Shown one piece after another: positions 1 through 8,143 of a stretch of DNA of 24,831 nt. The stretch's first letter is position 1. Each line of letters starts with the position of its first letter. Source of the DNA: Promethearchaeota archaeon (GTDB taxonomy: Archaea; Asgardarchaeota; Lokiarchaeia; Sigynarchaeales; SOKP01); assembly GCA_019894875.1 (NCBI GenBank), contig JAGXNR010000038.1, positions 1 through 24,831 on the forward strand, in the 5' to 3' direction. Under the pieces are notes generated by a model that was given only the letters and a program-made list of their open reading frames with translations, ran no database searches and was not told the origin of the DNA. The position numbers and the translations under genes are program-made.

Positions 1-132
1 AGGCAGAATCATAGCATATTCATCATTTCTATTTATCAAATCATCAAAACAATAATATTTAATTCTGATTCTTGTGAATGGTTGATTTTTAACAGAGAAA
101 TCAAACTATGAATCTCTTTATAATAGATAAGA

Positions 133-140
133 TTTATAAT
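133..140 (+). promoter_or_regulatory. Candidate TATA box for the cupin gene
   Basis: The octamer TTTATAAT resembles an archaeal TATA box. It lies about 53 bases before the proposed ATT start at 193, which would leave a short 5' leader containing the ribosome binding site at 182-187. The surroundings are very AT-rich, so chance matches are expected. The rest of positions 1-192 shows no supported gene. Confidence 0.3.
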
Positions 141-181
141 TTACTCTAGATAATTTTTCTCATAGTATAAATTACACCTTT

Positions 182-187
182 GGTGAT
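182..187 (+). promoter_or_regulatory. Shine-Dalgarno site that decides the cupin start
   Basis: GGTGAT is a strong match to the archaeal anti-Shine-Dalgarno sequence. It ends five bases before an ATT codon at 193 that is in frame with the cupin ORF. The only in-frame ATG, at 256, has no such site and lies inside the conserved part of the protein. This site is the main reason for choosing the ATT start. Confidence 0.5.
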
Positions 188-192
188 TTGAT

Positions 193-528
193 ATTAAAAA
201 GGTACATGAAGCCGATTTTGAATATAGAGGTGGATCTTCAGGCGTTAAATATTTAATGCGAGGTCCCTCTATTGATTGGGGTATTATTTTGCTTAAACCT
301 GGTGACTTAATGGCCAAGAAACCACATGGACATAAGTTCTTAGACGAAACATTTTATTTTGTTGAAGGTGATGGGATAATGATAATTGATAATAAGGAGT
401 ATTCTGCACCGCAAGGGAGTGTATTTTTATGTGAAACTGAGGAAATGCATAATATAAGAAATGATTCGGATAACCTAATCAAAATTATTTTTATAAAAGG
501 AGATTATAAACCTGAAGATAAGATTTGA
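193..528 (+). CDS. Small cupin-domain protein (probable ATT start)
   Basis: This is a single-domain cupin of about 111 residues, a small beta-barrel that usually binds a metal or a small ligand. From the ATG at 256 the protein reads through a first cupin motif containing PHGHKF and ending in an ETFYFVEGDG segment. A second motif follows, with PQGSVFL and EEMHNI. His in both motifs could ligate a metal. The reading frame stays open upstream to a stop at 184, and those extra codons (IKKVHEADFEYRGGSSG and on) read like the normal N-terminus of this family. No ATG, GTG or TTG occurs there, but ATT at 193 sits five bases after GGTGAT. I therefore infer a rare ATT start, though a mutated start codon is possible. 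The substrate is unknown, and aIF-1A follows 40 bases later. Confidence 0.75.
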   Translation: MKKVHEADFEYRGGSSGVKYLMRGPSIDWGIILLKPGDLMAKKPHGHKFLDETFYFVEGDGIMIIDNKEYSAPQGSVFLCETEEMHNIRNDSDNLIKIIFIKGDYKPEDKI

Positions 529-568
529 ATTTAAAAGTTTAAATTAACAAAGAAAGATAGATAGAATT

Positions 569-958
569 ATGGCTAAAAAAAAAGGGAAAGAAGTAAAAAG
601 GGGAAAAGGGGGAAGAGGAGCATATGTACCATCCGTTATTACAAGAGTGAAATTTCCGAGTAAAAGACTAGGAGAAATGTTCGCAGTTGTTGTTGAAATC
701 CTCGGTGGTGAGAGAATGCGAGTATTTTGTGAAGATGGAAAGCATAGAATAGGAAGAATTCGTGGTAAAATTAAAAAAAGAGTATGGGTTAGACGAGGGG
801 ATTTGGTAGTTGTAAATCCATGGGAATGGGAGACCGAAACCAAAGATAAATTAGGGAAGTGTGAGATATCATGGAGATATACAAGAGCTGAAATCTCCTG
901 GCTTGAGCGGAATAATAAAGTCCCAGATATTTTAGATATTAATAATATTCAATTTTAA
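569..958 (+). CDS. eif1A: Translation initiation factor aIF-1A
   Basis: Archaeal and eukaryotic aIF-1A/eIF1A binds the A site of the small ribosomal subunit and helps place initiator tRNA and scan for the start codon. The 129-residue product has the family layout. A basic N-terminal tail (residues 1-17, rich in Lys, Arg and Gly) is followed by an S1-like OB fold at about residues 30-100. Visible signatures include GGERMRVFCEDGKHRIGRIRGK and RRGDLVVVNPWEW, and a short helical C-terminus follows. Length is usual for the family. The ATG is the first start codon of the ORF, with no obvious Shine-Dalgarno site. Spt5 lies downstream behind its own promoter-like sequence. The identification is secure. 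Confidence 0.95.
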   Translation: MAKKKGKEVKRGKGGRGAYVPSVITRVKFPSKRLGEMFAVVVEILGGERMRVFCEDGKHRIGRIRGKIKKRVWVRRGDLVVVNPWEWETETKDKLGKCEISWRYTRAEISWLERNNKVPDILDINNIQF

Positions 959-1070
959 CGTCCCTTCACCATTTAGGATACTAAAAAAGTTCGTTCTCCA
1001 TAGGCTTGAATGCCCAATATTGATTTCTCATCAAAAAGCAAAATTTTATAATTTAGTATTCCTATACTAT

Positions 1071-1078
1071 TATATACT
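1071..1078 (+). promoter_or_regulatory. Candidate TATA box for spt5
   Basis: TATATACT lies 56 bases upstream of the GTG start of spt5, in the spacer after aIF-1A. A transcript starting about 25 bases further down would have a leader of roughly 35 bases including the GTGAGG ribosome binding site at 1125-1130. This is a sequence match only. Confidence 0.35.
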
Positions 1079-1134
1079 TATTTTTCTATACAATCTTTTA
1101 AAAACCCAAATTCAAATGAGATTCGTGAGGAAAA

Positions 1135-1875
1135 GTGGCTGATCAAGAAGAAGATATAAAGGAAGAAGAAATTACGATTGATGAAAGTATGATCAAGGAA
1201 GATGCTGAAGACCTTACTACTTTATTTGCTGTAAGGACAACAATTAACCAGGAAAGCAATATCCTTAGACAGATTTTTTATCGATTTAAAATCCTTGATA
1301 CAATTCCAGATATTAGAGCAATGTTAGTTAGTCCGTTATTGCCTGGGTACATCTTTTTCGAAGCACCGACAAAACGTGAGGTACAGATCGCTGTTCAGGG
1401 AATTCCACATATCAAAGGAAGAATTGTACAGAATATAGAATTAACTGAACTTAAACATGTCTTATTACCAAGAAGTGTAACAGAATACTTAGAAGAAGGA
1501 GATACTGTTGAGATAATAAGCGGAGTCTTCGAAGGATCGAGAGCATTAGCAATACGCCTACCGCATGACTCTTCCCAGAGTGAAGAGGTTGTTGTTAGAC
1601 TTCTCCAAGAAGAAACTCCAATAACAATTAAGATTCATGGAGATTATCTAAAATTAGTTGAAAAGAAAAAGCGCGTTAAAGAACCAGTCCCTGAAATAAA
1701 AGTCACAGCTGAGATTATAACGGATCTAGATAAATCAATCACATTTGAAGATGAATTTGAAGAATTTGAGGAAGATATCACAGAGGGCGACAAAATTAGC
1801 ACAGTTGCGGAATATACTGACGATGAAGATGAAATGGATGAAGAAGATGAATGGGCAAAATTTGATGGTTTTTAA
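1135..1875 (+). CDS. spt5: Transcription elongation factor Spt5 with acidic extensions
   Basis: Spt5 (bacterial NusG) binds the clamp of RNA polymerase and, with Spt4, promotes processive elongation. The 246-residue product has an NGN domain at about residues 27-112, with the hallmark SPLLPGYIFFE stretch and IPHIKGRIV. A KOW domain follows at about 117-172 (EGDTVEIISGVFEGSRA). Most archaeal Spt5 proteins end near here at about 150 residues. This one adds an acidic N-terminal tail (residues 2-26) and a C-terminal tail of about 70 residues that is very rich in Asp and Glu, ending in FDGF. The GTG start is chosen because GTGAGG precedes it at 1125-1130. The genes usually next to archaeal spt5 (secE, rpl11) are not here. 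Function is secure; the role of the tails is unknown. Confidence 0.93.
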   Translation: MADQEEDIKEEEITIDESMIKEDAEDLTTLFAVRTTINQESNILRQIFYRFKILDTIPDIRAMLVSPLLPGYIFFEAPTKREVQIAVQGIPHIKGRIVQNIELTELKHVLLPRSVTEYLEEGDTVEIISGVFEGSRALAIRLPHDSSQSEEVVVRLLQEETPITIKIHGDYLKLVEKKKRVKEPVPEIKVTAEIITDLDKSITFEDEFEEFEEDITEGDKISTVAEYTDDEDEMDEEDEWAKFDGF

Positions 1876-2033
1876 GGTTAAGCGGATAGATTCTATTATT
1901 ATTTCGTAAAATTAACGGGATTAATAACAAATCGTGATACAGATAATTTTCTTAATCTATATTGTGAACCTATTTCGATAAAATATTAGATGTGTGTTGC
2001 GTTCGCCTTAAGAAATGGAATAATAAAAGGATT

Positions 2034-2041
2034 TTTATATC
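2034..2041 (+). promoter_or_regulatory. Candidate TATA box for the longin/roadblock gene
   Basis: TTTATATC is 64 bases before the ATG at 2106, inside the 230-base spacer after spt5. I see no RNA gene or other structure in that spacer. Confidence 0.3.
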
Positions 2042-2105
2042 TAAACTTTCATTAAAGAAATAACAAGGTTTAGTTAATTCTTTAGTACAGAAAACTCTGA
2101 ATTCT

Positions 2106-2858
2106 ATGATTAAGAACATTTTTATAATGAAAGGAAACACGGGAGAATTAATCTTTTATAAGACGTATGAAGACATTTTTAACGTAAAATTAACGAGTAG
2201 CTTTCTGAGTGCTATATTTTCATTTGTAAAGCAAACCCTAAAAACTGAAGAATTATCTGAGATTGAAGTAGGACTTTTTCGATTTATCTTCGAAATTGAG
2301 AAGATTAAGAAAGATGAGATACTCTTTGCTTTATTTAGTGATCGTACAGATAATTTAGTTGAGCTTAGAAATCAATTGAGGGAAATTAAGAATCAATTCT
2401 TAAATAAATTTGATTTGGATCTATTAACTGATAACTATGATGGTGAAATTTCAAAATTTCTTGATTTTGAGCACAATATTGACAGTATAATGGAAACAGG
2501 GAATCAATTAGTCTCAGAAGATGTGAAAAAAGACTTACTAAGTATTTTCAATGAATTGCACACTTTCTCTTCTTTCGTCGTGGCGTCTGCTTTATTAACG
2601 CAAACTGGAAGGGTTATTGTCTCTAATTTACAGCCAAACGTTATTTCAGAAATTATTAAACTATTAGAAGGAAGGTTTCTTTCTGGAAATTATAGAGTAA
2701 TGGAGCTTATATCTCTAGAAAAATTCGGGGTTCTATCCTTGATAGGAATTGATGAACATTTTATTTCAGTTATTCAGTTTAAAAGTAATTGTCCTTTCGA
2801 AACAGGTCTTGTCATATCAAAAAGATTTTCAAACCGACTACAAAAGCTAATCTGTTGA
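2106..2858 (+). CDS. Longin-like / roadblock-like two-domain protein
   Basis: The 250-residue product has no signal peptide or membrane helix. Residues 1-110 read like a longin or small-adaptin-like fold. There is a beta hairpin at the very N-terminus (IKNIFIMKGNTGELIFYKTY), then a helix, then two further strands, and a long amphipathic helix (about 82-103). After a linker, residues 140-250 read like a roadblock/LC7 module: a helix, ASALLTQTGRVIVSN, a helix, strands ending in HFISVIQF, and a final helix. Both fold families are expanded in Asgard archaea and in eukaryotes act as platforms or regulators for small GTPases. The pairing suggests a GTPase-binding scaffold, which is inference. Domain calls rest on strand and helix pattern rather than catalytic motifs, so confidence is moderate. 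The gene stands alone between spt5 and the dehydrogenase. Confidence 0.6.
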   Translation: MIKNIFIMKGNTGELIFYKTYEDIFNVKLTSSFLSAIFSFVKQTLKTEELSEIEVGLFRFIFEIEKIKKDEILFALFSDRTDNLVELRNQLREIKNQFLNKFDLDLLTDNYDGEISKFLDFEHNIDSIMETGNQLVSEDVKKDLLSIFNELHTFSSFVVASALLTQTGRVIVSNLQPNVISEIIKLLEGRFLSGNYRVMELISLEKFGVLSLIGIDEHFISVIQFKSNCPFETGLVISKRFSNRLQKLIC

Positions 2859-3033
2859 AAATATTAGTCTTTAATTCGAAAATCGAATATTGTTAGTCGT
2901 TCTATAAATAAGTATTTAAAAAAAAGTAAAATAATTTGCACTATCGAATGATATTATTTTGATATCCAAAAATAAAAAATGCTATTAACATGAATACCAG
3001 TATTAATTTTAATAAAATAGAGGTGTAAAAAGT

Positions 3034-4317
3034 ATGTCTAGATATATGGATAAAGTCATAAATGACGAGATTTTAGAGAAACTCAGCCTAAAAAATCGTT
3101 ACAATTTTATAAATAATAACTTAATGGCAATCTTATCTCCTGAACAATTTAATCATTTGAAGAAAGTTCAAAAATTTTGTCTAAGATTCGAGAAAAAAAA
3201 TGCAATCACCCATGGACCAAACGAAGACATCTATGATTGGATCCCAGCATTTGGGGCGGAAGGTTATGTTACTAGATTACATAATTTTGAAATGATCGAT
3301 ATAAACTACGATTATTATGGAGCGGTTGCCGATTTTCTTCGGTATTTAGCTGTTGATATGTTTGATCCTCAATTTGCTATGGGAAGCGGCGCCACAGTTC
3401 TAGCTATGAACCCTATATATGAACACCATGAAAACATCCCTGTTAGATTAGAAGCGTTGAAAGATCTTGCCACAGGAAAAGCAGCGGGGTGTATCTGCAT
3501 AACAGAACCAGAAAGAGGCTCGGATGCAGTTCATCAATTAACAACATGTGATGAACAGGATGATGGCTCATTTATTCTAAATGGTGAAAAAGTATATACT
3601 ACAAATGCCCCAAAATCAAAGTGGGCGGTTGCCTATGCTACAGCTGAACAGAATAATGGAAACCAAATGGCACAATTTTTAATCGACACATCGTTGGATG
3701 GTTGGAAGTGCGAGCGAGTAAACATCCCGTGGGTCCCAAAACTGTATTTAGGTCATGAATATTTTGAAAACCTGAGAGTTCCTAAAGATTTTGTACTAGG
3801 TGGTGTGGGAAAAGGAAGAGAACATTTATTCGAAGGATTAGTACCAGAACGGATTGGTATCGCCTGTGGGGCAATTTCCCAATGCTGGGGCGCTGTCTCT
3901 CATGCTGCGATATATGCCAATTTGAGAAAGCAATTTGATCAAGAAATTCTAAAATTCCAAGGGGTTGGATTTTTATTAACAGATATTTGGGCAAGAACAA
4001 CTAATTTAACATTAGGGCTTTTGAAGTTTGCGGAAGTTTACGATGAAAAAATGGAGAAATTTGAGGGAAGAATTCCAGGGAACATCTCACGAGCAATGGT
4101 AGCTAGTGCTTCTCAATTTAAATATCATGCTACTAATCTTTCAAGCGAAGTTTGTTATGAAGCGGCTAATCTAATGGGGGGTGCAGGATTGTCAGATAAC
4201 ACTTTAATGTATGATTACGTAAATATTTCGAGAATCCAAGAAATAGTTGGGGGAAGTAGACAGATCCAACAATATATTATGAGTATGGCGCTACGACAAC
4301 TCTTTAAAATGCTATAA
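3034..4317 (+). CDS. Acyl-CoA dehydrogenase family protein, copy 1
   Basis: This FAD enzyme family oxidises acyl-CoA thioesters to 2-enoyl-CoA and passes electrons to ETF or a similar carrier. The 427-residue product has the family hallmarks: ITEPERGSDA (156-165), GSFILNGEK (178-186), a late helical domain with RKQFDQEILKFQGVGFLLTD, and NLMGGAGL near the C-terminus. The MCAD catalytic Glu in the YEGT motif is replaced by Gly (Gly406 in IVGGS). A Glu-Arg pair is present at Glu272-Arg273, the place where isovaleryl- and long-chain acyl-CoA dehydrogenases carry their catalytic Glu, so the enzyme is probably active. The N-terminus is longer than usual. The ATG is preceded by GAGGTG at 3020-3025, eight bases away. 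A close paralogue lies at 6768-8060, beyond an acylase gene. The acyl substrate cannot be told from sequence. Confidence 0.9.
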   Translation: MSRYMDKVINDEILEKLSLKNRYNFINNNLMAILSPEQFNHLKKVQKFCLRFEKKNAITHGPNEDIYDWIPAFGAEGYVTRLHNFEMIDINYDYYGAVADFLRYLAVDMFDPQFAMGSGATVLAMNPIYEHHENIPVRLEALKDLATGKAAGCICITEPERGSDAVHQLTTCDEQDDGSFILNGEKVYTTNAPKSKWAVAYATAEQNNGNQMAQFLIDTSLDGWKCERVNIPWVPKLYLGHEYFENLRVPKDFVLGGVGKGREHLFEGLVPERIGIACGAISQCWGAVSHAAIYANLRKQFDQEILKFQGVGFLLTDIWARTTNLTLGLLKFAEVYDEKMEKFEGRIPGNISRAMVASASQFKYHATNLSSEVCYEAANLMGGAGLSDNTLMYDYVNISRIQEIVGGSRQIQQYIMSMALRQLFKML

Positions 4318-4328
4318 AGTTAAATTTC

Positions 4329-4345
4329 TTTTTTTTTTTTTTTTT
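4329..4345 (+). terminator. T-tract transcription terminator
   Basis: A run of 17 T residues starts 11 bases after the stop codon of the first acyl-CoA dehydrogenase. Archaeal RNA polymerases terminate at such U-rich tracts without needing a hairpin. It suggests that the acylase gene downstream is transcribed separately. Confidence 0.5.
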
Positions 4346-4459
4346 ATTCATCTACTTGAAGTAATTGTCTAAAATTAAACCAGACACCTTTTAATATACT
4401 TAATATTAATATGATATAATTCAATTCTAAGATCCTATTAAATCAATGTGGAGATAATA

Positions 4460-6703
4460 ATGGAAGATTTGTTAAATATAGCTAAGAATGCGTTCCCATC
4501 TGTTTCTGGCTCTGAAAGAGTGAAGGGAATTCAGGAAGAAATCGAGATTCTGTGGGATAAATGGGGTATTCCGCATGTATATGCTAAATCGTCAAATGAT
4601 GCCTATTTTGCTCAAGGTTATATTCATGCTAGTCATAGATTATGGCAATTGGAATTTTTTAGGAGAGTCACTTCAGGAGAATTATCGGAAATTGTTGGGG
4701 GGGCAACTTTAGATCGAGACAAGCATTATAGAACAATTGGGTTACATCGAATCGCAAAAAAAAGTGTGAATAATTTAAGAAAAGACCTAGATAACGAAAT
4801 TTTGCAGGGATTAAATTCATATGTAGAGGGAGTAAATGCTGGAATTCAAAAAAGCCTGGAAAACTTACCTCTTGAATTTGCTTTAATCAACATTAAACCT
4901 CGAGTATGGCGTCTGGAAGATTCGCTAAAAATTATGAGTTTAATTGAATGGGGTTTGGGAGGGTGGAGTTATACCTTAGAATTATTACGGGAGCATTTGA
5001 TTATTAAATTAGGAGTTGAAATGGCAGATAAAATAATTCCCCTCTATTCTGGAACAAAAATGGATAGATCAAAGGGTAGCAATGGATGGGTTATCAGTCC
5101 CAACAAATCAGAATCAGGAGCGGTTTTGTTTGCTAATGATCCACACTTAACTCTTACTTTACCATCAATCTGGATACTTATGCATCTAATTTGTCCTGAT
5201 TTTAATGTTATTGGGTCATCATTTCCCGGGGTATCAAGTATCATATTAGGTCACAACGAGAATATCGCGTGGGGAGCCACTACGGTACACACAGATAATG
5301 TTGATCTGTTCAAGCTCGAGATTAATCCAGAAAATAAAAATCAATACAAGTATAATAACAATTGGGTTGATTTTGAGGTGGTTGATGAGCCAATAAATAT
5401 CCAAGGTTCTTCTAATCCGCTTGATTATAAAGTAAAACTTACGAAATTTGGACCAGTTATGGAGTATCTCGAGCTTGAAACCAAAGCGCATAGAATCGAC
5501 CTTCCCGGAAAATATGCTATGCAGTGGACCAGTTATATTACAAACTTAGAAGATGCTATAGATGGTTTTAGAATGATAAATACATCGTCTAATTGGAATG
5601 AGTTTCGTGATGCTGTAAGTAAAATAACGGTTACACCTCAGAATTTCATATATGGTGATATAGAAGGGAATATTGGTCATCAGCATGGAGGAAGGCTTCC
5701 TCAACGTAGATATGGAGATGGGGCAATGGTAACTCCTGGTACGGATGAGAAATATAATTGGAGTGATCTTGTTCCCTTTGAGAAGATGTTTTCTATATAT
5801 AATCCGGATTATGGGTTTGTGTATACTGCCAATTATAATGAGGAAAAAGCTCCTAACGGGGTATTACTAGCTCAAGATAGAGCTAAACCTTACCGACAAA
5901 TGAGGATCAAAAACTTACTTCAAGGGAAAGAAAAATTCTCGTTTGATGATTTTAAGAGTTTTCAGTTAGATCTTTTTACTGAAGAAGCACAGGAGTTATT
6001 ACCGATTATGCTTAAATATGTAAAGGATAAAGTACAATCAGATCATCTAAAAGAGATTATTACTTTATTGGAAAATTGGGATTATTACCTAACAAAAAAT
6101 ACAGTAGCGGGAACTATTTATAAAATATGGTTCCAAGAATCTTTAAGAATAATATTAGTACCCCTTATCGGAAAAGAACTCTTCGATATCTATTTAACGT
6201 CAAATCCATTTGAACTCCAAAGATTATTTAAGATGGATGAAGATAATATAGAGGAACTTGAGAATAAATTATTAGTTGCATTAGAAAATACAACTAAATT
6301 CTTATCAGAGAAATTATCACCAGATATTAATAAATGGAAATGGGGAAATCTTCACAAAGTGATTCTATCTCATCCATTCTCTCAAGCTAATGAAGAGGCT
6401 AAAATGTTGAATATTGGGCCATATAAAATTGGAGGGGATGGAAATACTCTATGTAATGGCTCATTTGATCCAATGAATAATTATGAAAACATTGTTGGAC
6501 CCTCATTTCGCCAAATTCATGATTTATCCGATTGGGATAAATCTGTTGGAGTTATTCCTGGAGGTCAATCTGGTTTACCTTTCCATAAACATTACAACGA
6601 TTTGATGAAATTATGGGTAAGAGGGAAATACATTCCTTTATTATATACTAAAGAAGCAATTTCTAAAAATCTTGAAGGAACTTTAAATTTAATACCAAAT
6701 TAA
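4460..6703 (+). CDS. Penicillin-acylase family Ntn hydrolase, cytoplasmic
   Basis: Members cleave amide bonds of acylated compounds such as penicillins, acyl-homoserine lactones or N-acyl amino acids. They self-cleave to expose a Ser at the start of the beta chain. Here the nucleophile is Ser207 in GSNGW, with VISPNKS after it. ANDPHL follows at 225-230, GHNENIAWG at about 264-272, and TANYN near 456-460, where Asn458 fits the oxyanion-hole Asn. The end has the family's PGGQSGLPFHKHYNDL motif. The total of 747 residues is normal. The start is the ATG at 4460 because GTGGAG precedes it by six bases; a GTG at 4448 is the alternative. The N-terminus has no signal peptide, unlike the periplasmic bacterial enzymes, so it should work in the cytoplasm. 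It sits between two acyl-CoA dehydrogenase paralogues, which suggests use on an acylated metabolite. The true substrate is unknown. Confidence 0.9.
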   Translation: MEDLLNIAKNAFPSVSGSERVKGIQEEIEILWDKWGIPHVYAKSSNDAYFAQGYIHASHRLWQLEFFRRVTSGELSEIVGGATLDRDKHYRTIGLHRIAKKSVNNLRKDLDNEILQGLNSYVEGVNAGIQKSLENLPLEFALINIKPRVWRLEDSLKIMSLIEWGLGGWSYTLELLREHLIIKLGVEMADKIIPLYSGTKMDRSKGSNGWVISPNKSESGAVLFANDPHLTLTLPSIWILMHLICPDFNVIGSSFPGVSSIILGHNENIAWGATTVHTDNVDLFKLEINPENKNQYKYNNNWVDFEVVDEPINIQGSSNPLDYKVKLTKFGPVMEYLELETKAHRIDLPGKYAMQWTSYITNLEDAIDGFRMINTSSNWNEFRDAVSKITVTPQNFIYGDIEGNIGHQHGGRLPQRRYGDGAMVTPGTDEKYNWSDLVPFEKMFSIYNPDYGFVYTANYNEEKAPNGVLLAQDRAKPYRQMRIKNLLQGKEKFSFDDFKSFQLDLFTEEAQELLPIMLKYVKDKVQSDHLKEIITLLENWDYYLTKNTVAGTIYKIWFQESLRIILVPLIGKELFDIYLTSNPFELQRLFKMDEDNIEELENKLLVALENTTKFLSEKLSPDINKWKWGNLHKVILSHPFSQANEEAKMLNIGPYKIGGDGNTLCNGSFDPMNNYENIVGPSFRQIHDLSDWDKSVGVIPGGQSGLPFHKHYNDLMKLWVRGKYIPLLYTKEAISKNLEGTLNLIPN

Positions 6704-6767
6704 AAAAAAAAATTTCAAAACTAAAATTTATACAAATTATAAAATCAAAAAAAAATAATTGAATAAA

Positions 6768-8060
6768 ATGAGTGAGAAAAAGCGATTTGAAACGCAAGTT
6801 ATTAGTGATGAAATATTAGCGAAACTAAGTCTTCAAAACAGATATAGATTCGTAAACGATAATTTGAGAACGATACTCTCTGAAAAACAATTTAACTTTC
6901 TTAATAAAGTACAAGAATTCTGCTTAGATTATGAAACTAAAAACAAAATAACACATGGACCAGATGAAGATATCTATGATTGGGTACCAGATTTTGGAAA
7001 AGAGGGATATATTACCCGTCAAACTCCTTATGAATGTATCGATTTAAATTATGAAGACTATGGAATGGCTATTGAATTTATGAGAATTTTAGCCCTAGAT
7101 AATTTCGATCCTCAATTTGCGATGAGCACGGGAGCAACCGTTATTTGTATCAATCCTATTTATGCGCATCATGAAGGGGTGCCTGTTAGATTAGAAGCAT
7201 TAAAGGAACTTGTCACAGGTCAAGAAGTAGGATGTTTATTAATCACAGAACCCGAGAGAGGTTCTGATGCAGTACATCAATTAACCACTTGTGATAAGCA
7301 GGATGATGGTAGTTTTATACTCAACGGAGAAAAAATCTTTAATACCAATGCTCCAAAAGCGAAATGGGCTGTTTCCTATGCCACAGCAGAGAAAAATCAG
7401 GGAAATTTAATGGCACAATTTTTAATTAATACCTCCTGGGAGGGTTGGAACATTGAACGAGTAAATATTCCTTGGACGCCTAAACTTTTCATAGGAAAAG
7501 AGCGTCTTGAGAATCTCAGAATTCCAAAAGAATATGTATTGGGAGGCATTGGAAAGGGGAGAGAACATTTATTTGAAGGTTTAATTCCTGAGAGAATTGC
7601 AATTGCTGTGCGATGTATAAGTGCTTGTTGGGGTGCATTGGCTCATTCTGTTATTTATGCAAATATGAGAAGGCAGTTCGATAAAGAAATTTTACTTTTT
7701 CAAGGAGTTGGATTTACATTAGCAGATTTATGGAGTCGAACTTCAGCAATAACTCACGGCGTTCTAAAATTCGCAGAAACTTATGATGAGAAGTTCAAGA
7801 AATACGGAGGAGATTTGCCAGATCCGGTAGCTCAATCAATGGTTTCTTCAGCGAGTCAATACAAATATATATGTGCTAAATTAGCAAAAGAGGTATGCTT
7901 TGAATCTGCAAATTCTATGGGGGGTGCTGGTGTATGCGATAATACCTTAATGCATGATTATATTGGTGTTTCGAGGATTTTAGAAGTTGTCGGAGGTACG
8001 AAGGAAGTCCAAAAACTGATCATGTCAAGGGGTTTAAGGAGATTATTCAAAAACCTATAA
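6768..8060 (+). CDS. Acyl-CoA dehydrogenase family protein, copy 2
   Basis: This is a paralogue of the gene at 3034-4317, alike along its whole length; both share ITEPERGSDAVHQLTTCD, HLFEGL-PERI and QFD-EIL-FQGVGF. Numbering from the TTG at 6759, the MCAD catalytic Glu position is Gly412 (VVGGT) and the alternative catalytic Glu is Glu278 in PERI. It therefore has the same active-site layout as copy 1. I prefer the ATG at 6768 over the upstream in-frame TTG at 6759 because it gives an N-terminus closer in length to the paralogue. Neither has a clear ribosome binding site. A TTTATAC box at about 6727 could drive a short-leader transcript. The 64-base gap after the acylase would also allow co-transcription. 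The two copies differ mostly in the N-terminal region and around the acyl pocket, so they may handle different acyl-CoAs. Confidence 0.88.
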   Translation: MSEKKRFETQVISDEILAKLSLQNRYRFVNDNLRTILSEKQFNFLNKVQEFCLDYETKNKITHGPDEDIYDWVPDFGKEGYITRQTPYECIDLNYEDYGMAIEFMRILALDNFDPQFAMSTGATVICINPIYAHHEGVPVRLEALKELVTGQEVGCLLITEPERGSDAVHQLTTCDKQDDGSFILNGEKIFNTNAPKAKWAVSYATAEKNQGNLMAQFLINTSWEGWNIERVNIPWTPKLFIGKERLENLRIPKEYVLGGIGKGREHLFEGLIPERIAIAVRCISACWGALAHSVIYANMRRQFDKEILLFQGVGFTLADLWSRTSAITHGVLKFAETYDEKFKKYGGDLPDPVAQSMVSSASQYKYICAKLAKEVCFESANSMGGAGVCDNTLMHDYIGVSRILEVVGGTKEVQKLIMSRGLRRLFKNL

Positions 8061-8075
8061 ATATCTTATTTTTTC

Positions 8076-8095
8076 TTATAAAAATAATTTTATAA
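8076..8095. terminator. Hairpin between convergent genes
   Basis: A perfect 8-base inverted repeat (TTATAAAA / TTTTATAA) with a four-base loop lies between the second dehydrogenase and the coiled-coil gene on the other strand. T-runs flank it on each strand, so it could end both transcripts. The stem is entirely A/T, so chance is a real possibility. Confidence 0.35.
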
Positions 8096-8143
8096 AAGTA
8101 AGAAAATAAAGGATAAAAAAATCATATTTAGAAATTTAAGCGG

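Noticed and set aside
1..111. Open frames running in from the left edge on both strands (plus frame to about 111; minus frame from about 105 to the edge)
   Set aside because: Short, AT-rich, no recognisable motif and no convincing start. Too little to support a partial gene.
188..255. TTG at 188 and ATG at 206 as starts for the cupin
   Set aside because: Both are out of frame with the cupin and lead to short meaningless peptides.
544..843. Long minus-strand ORF opposite aIF-1A
   Set aside because: It is the antisense shadow of a secure gene and has no family-like features.
1876..2105. Possible tRNA or box C/D RNA in the spacer after spt5
   Set aside because: No cloverleaf or convincing C and D boxes could be traced by eye.
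5044..5491. Two minus-strand ORFs within the acylase gene
   Set aside because: They are shadows of a well supported coding frame.
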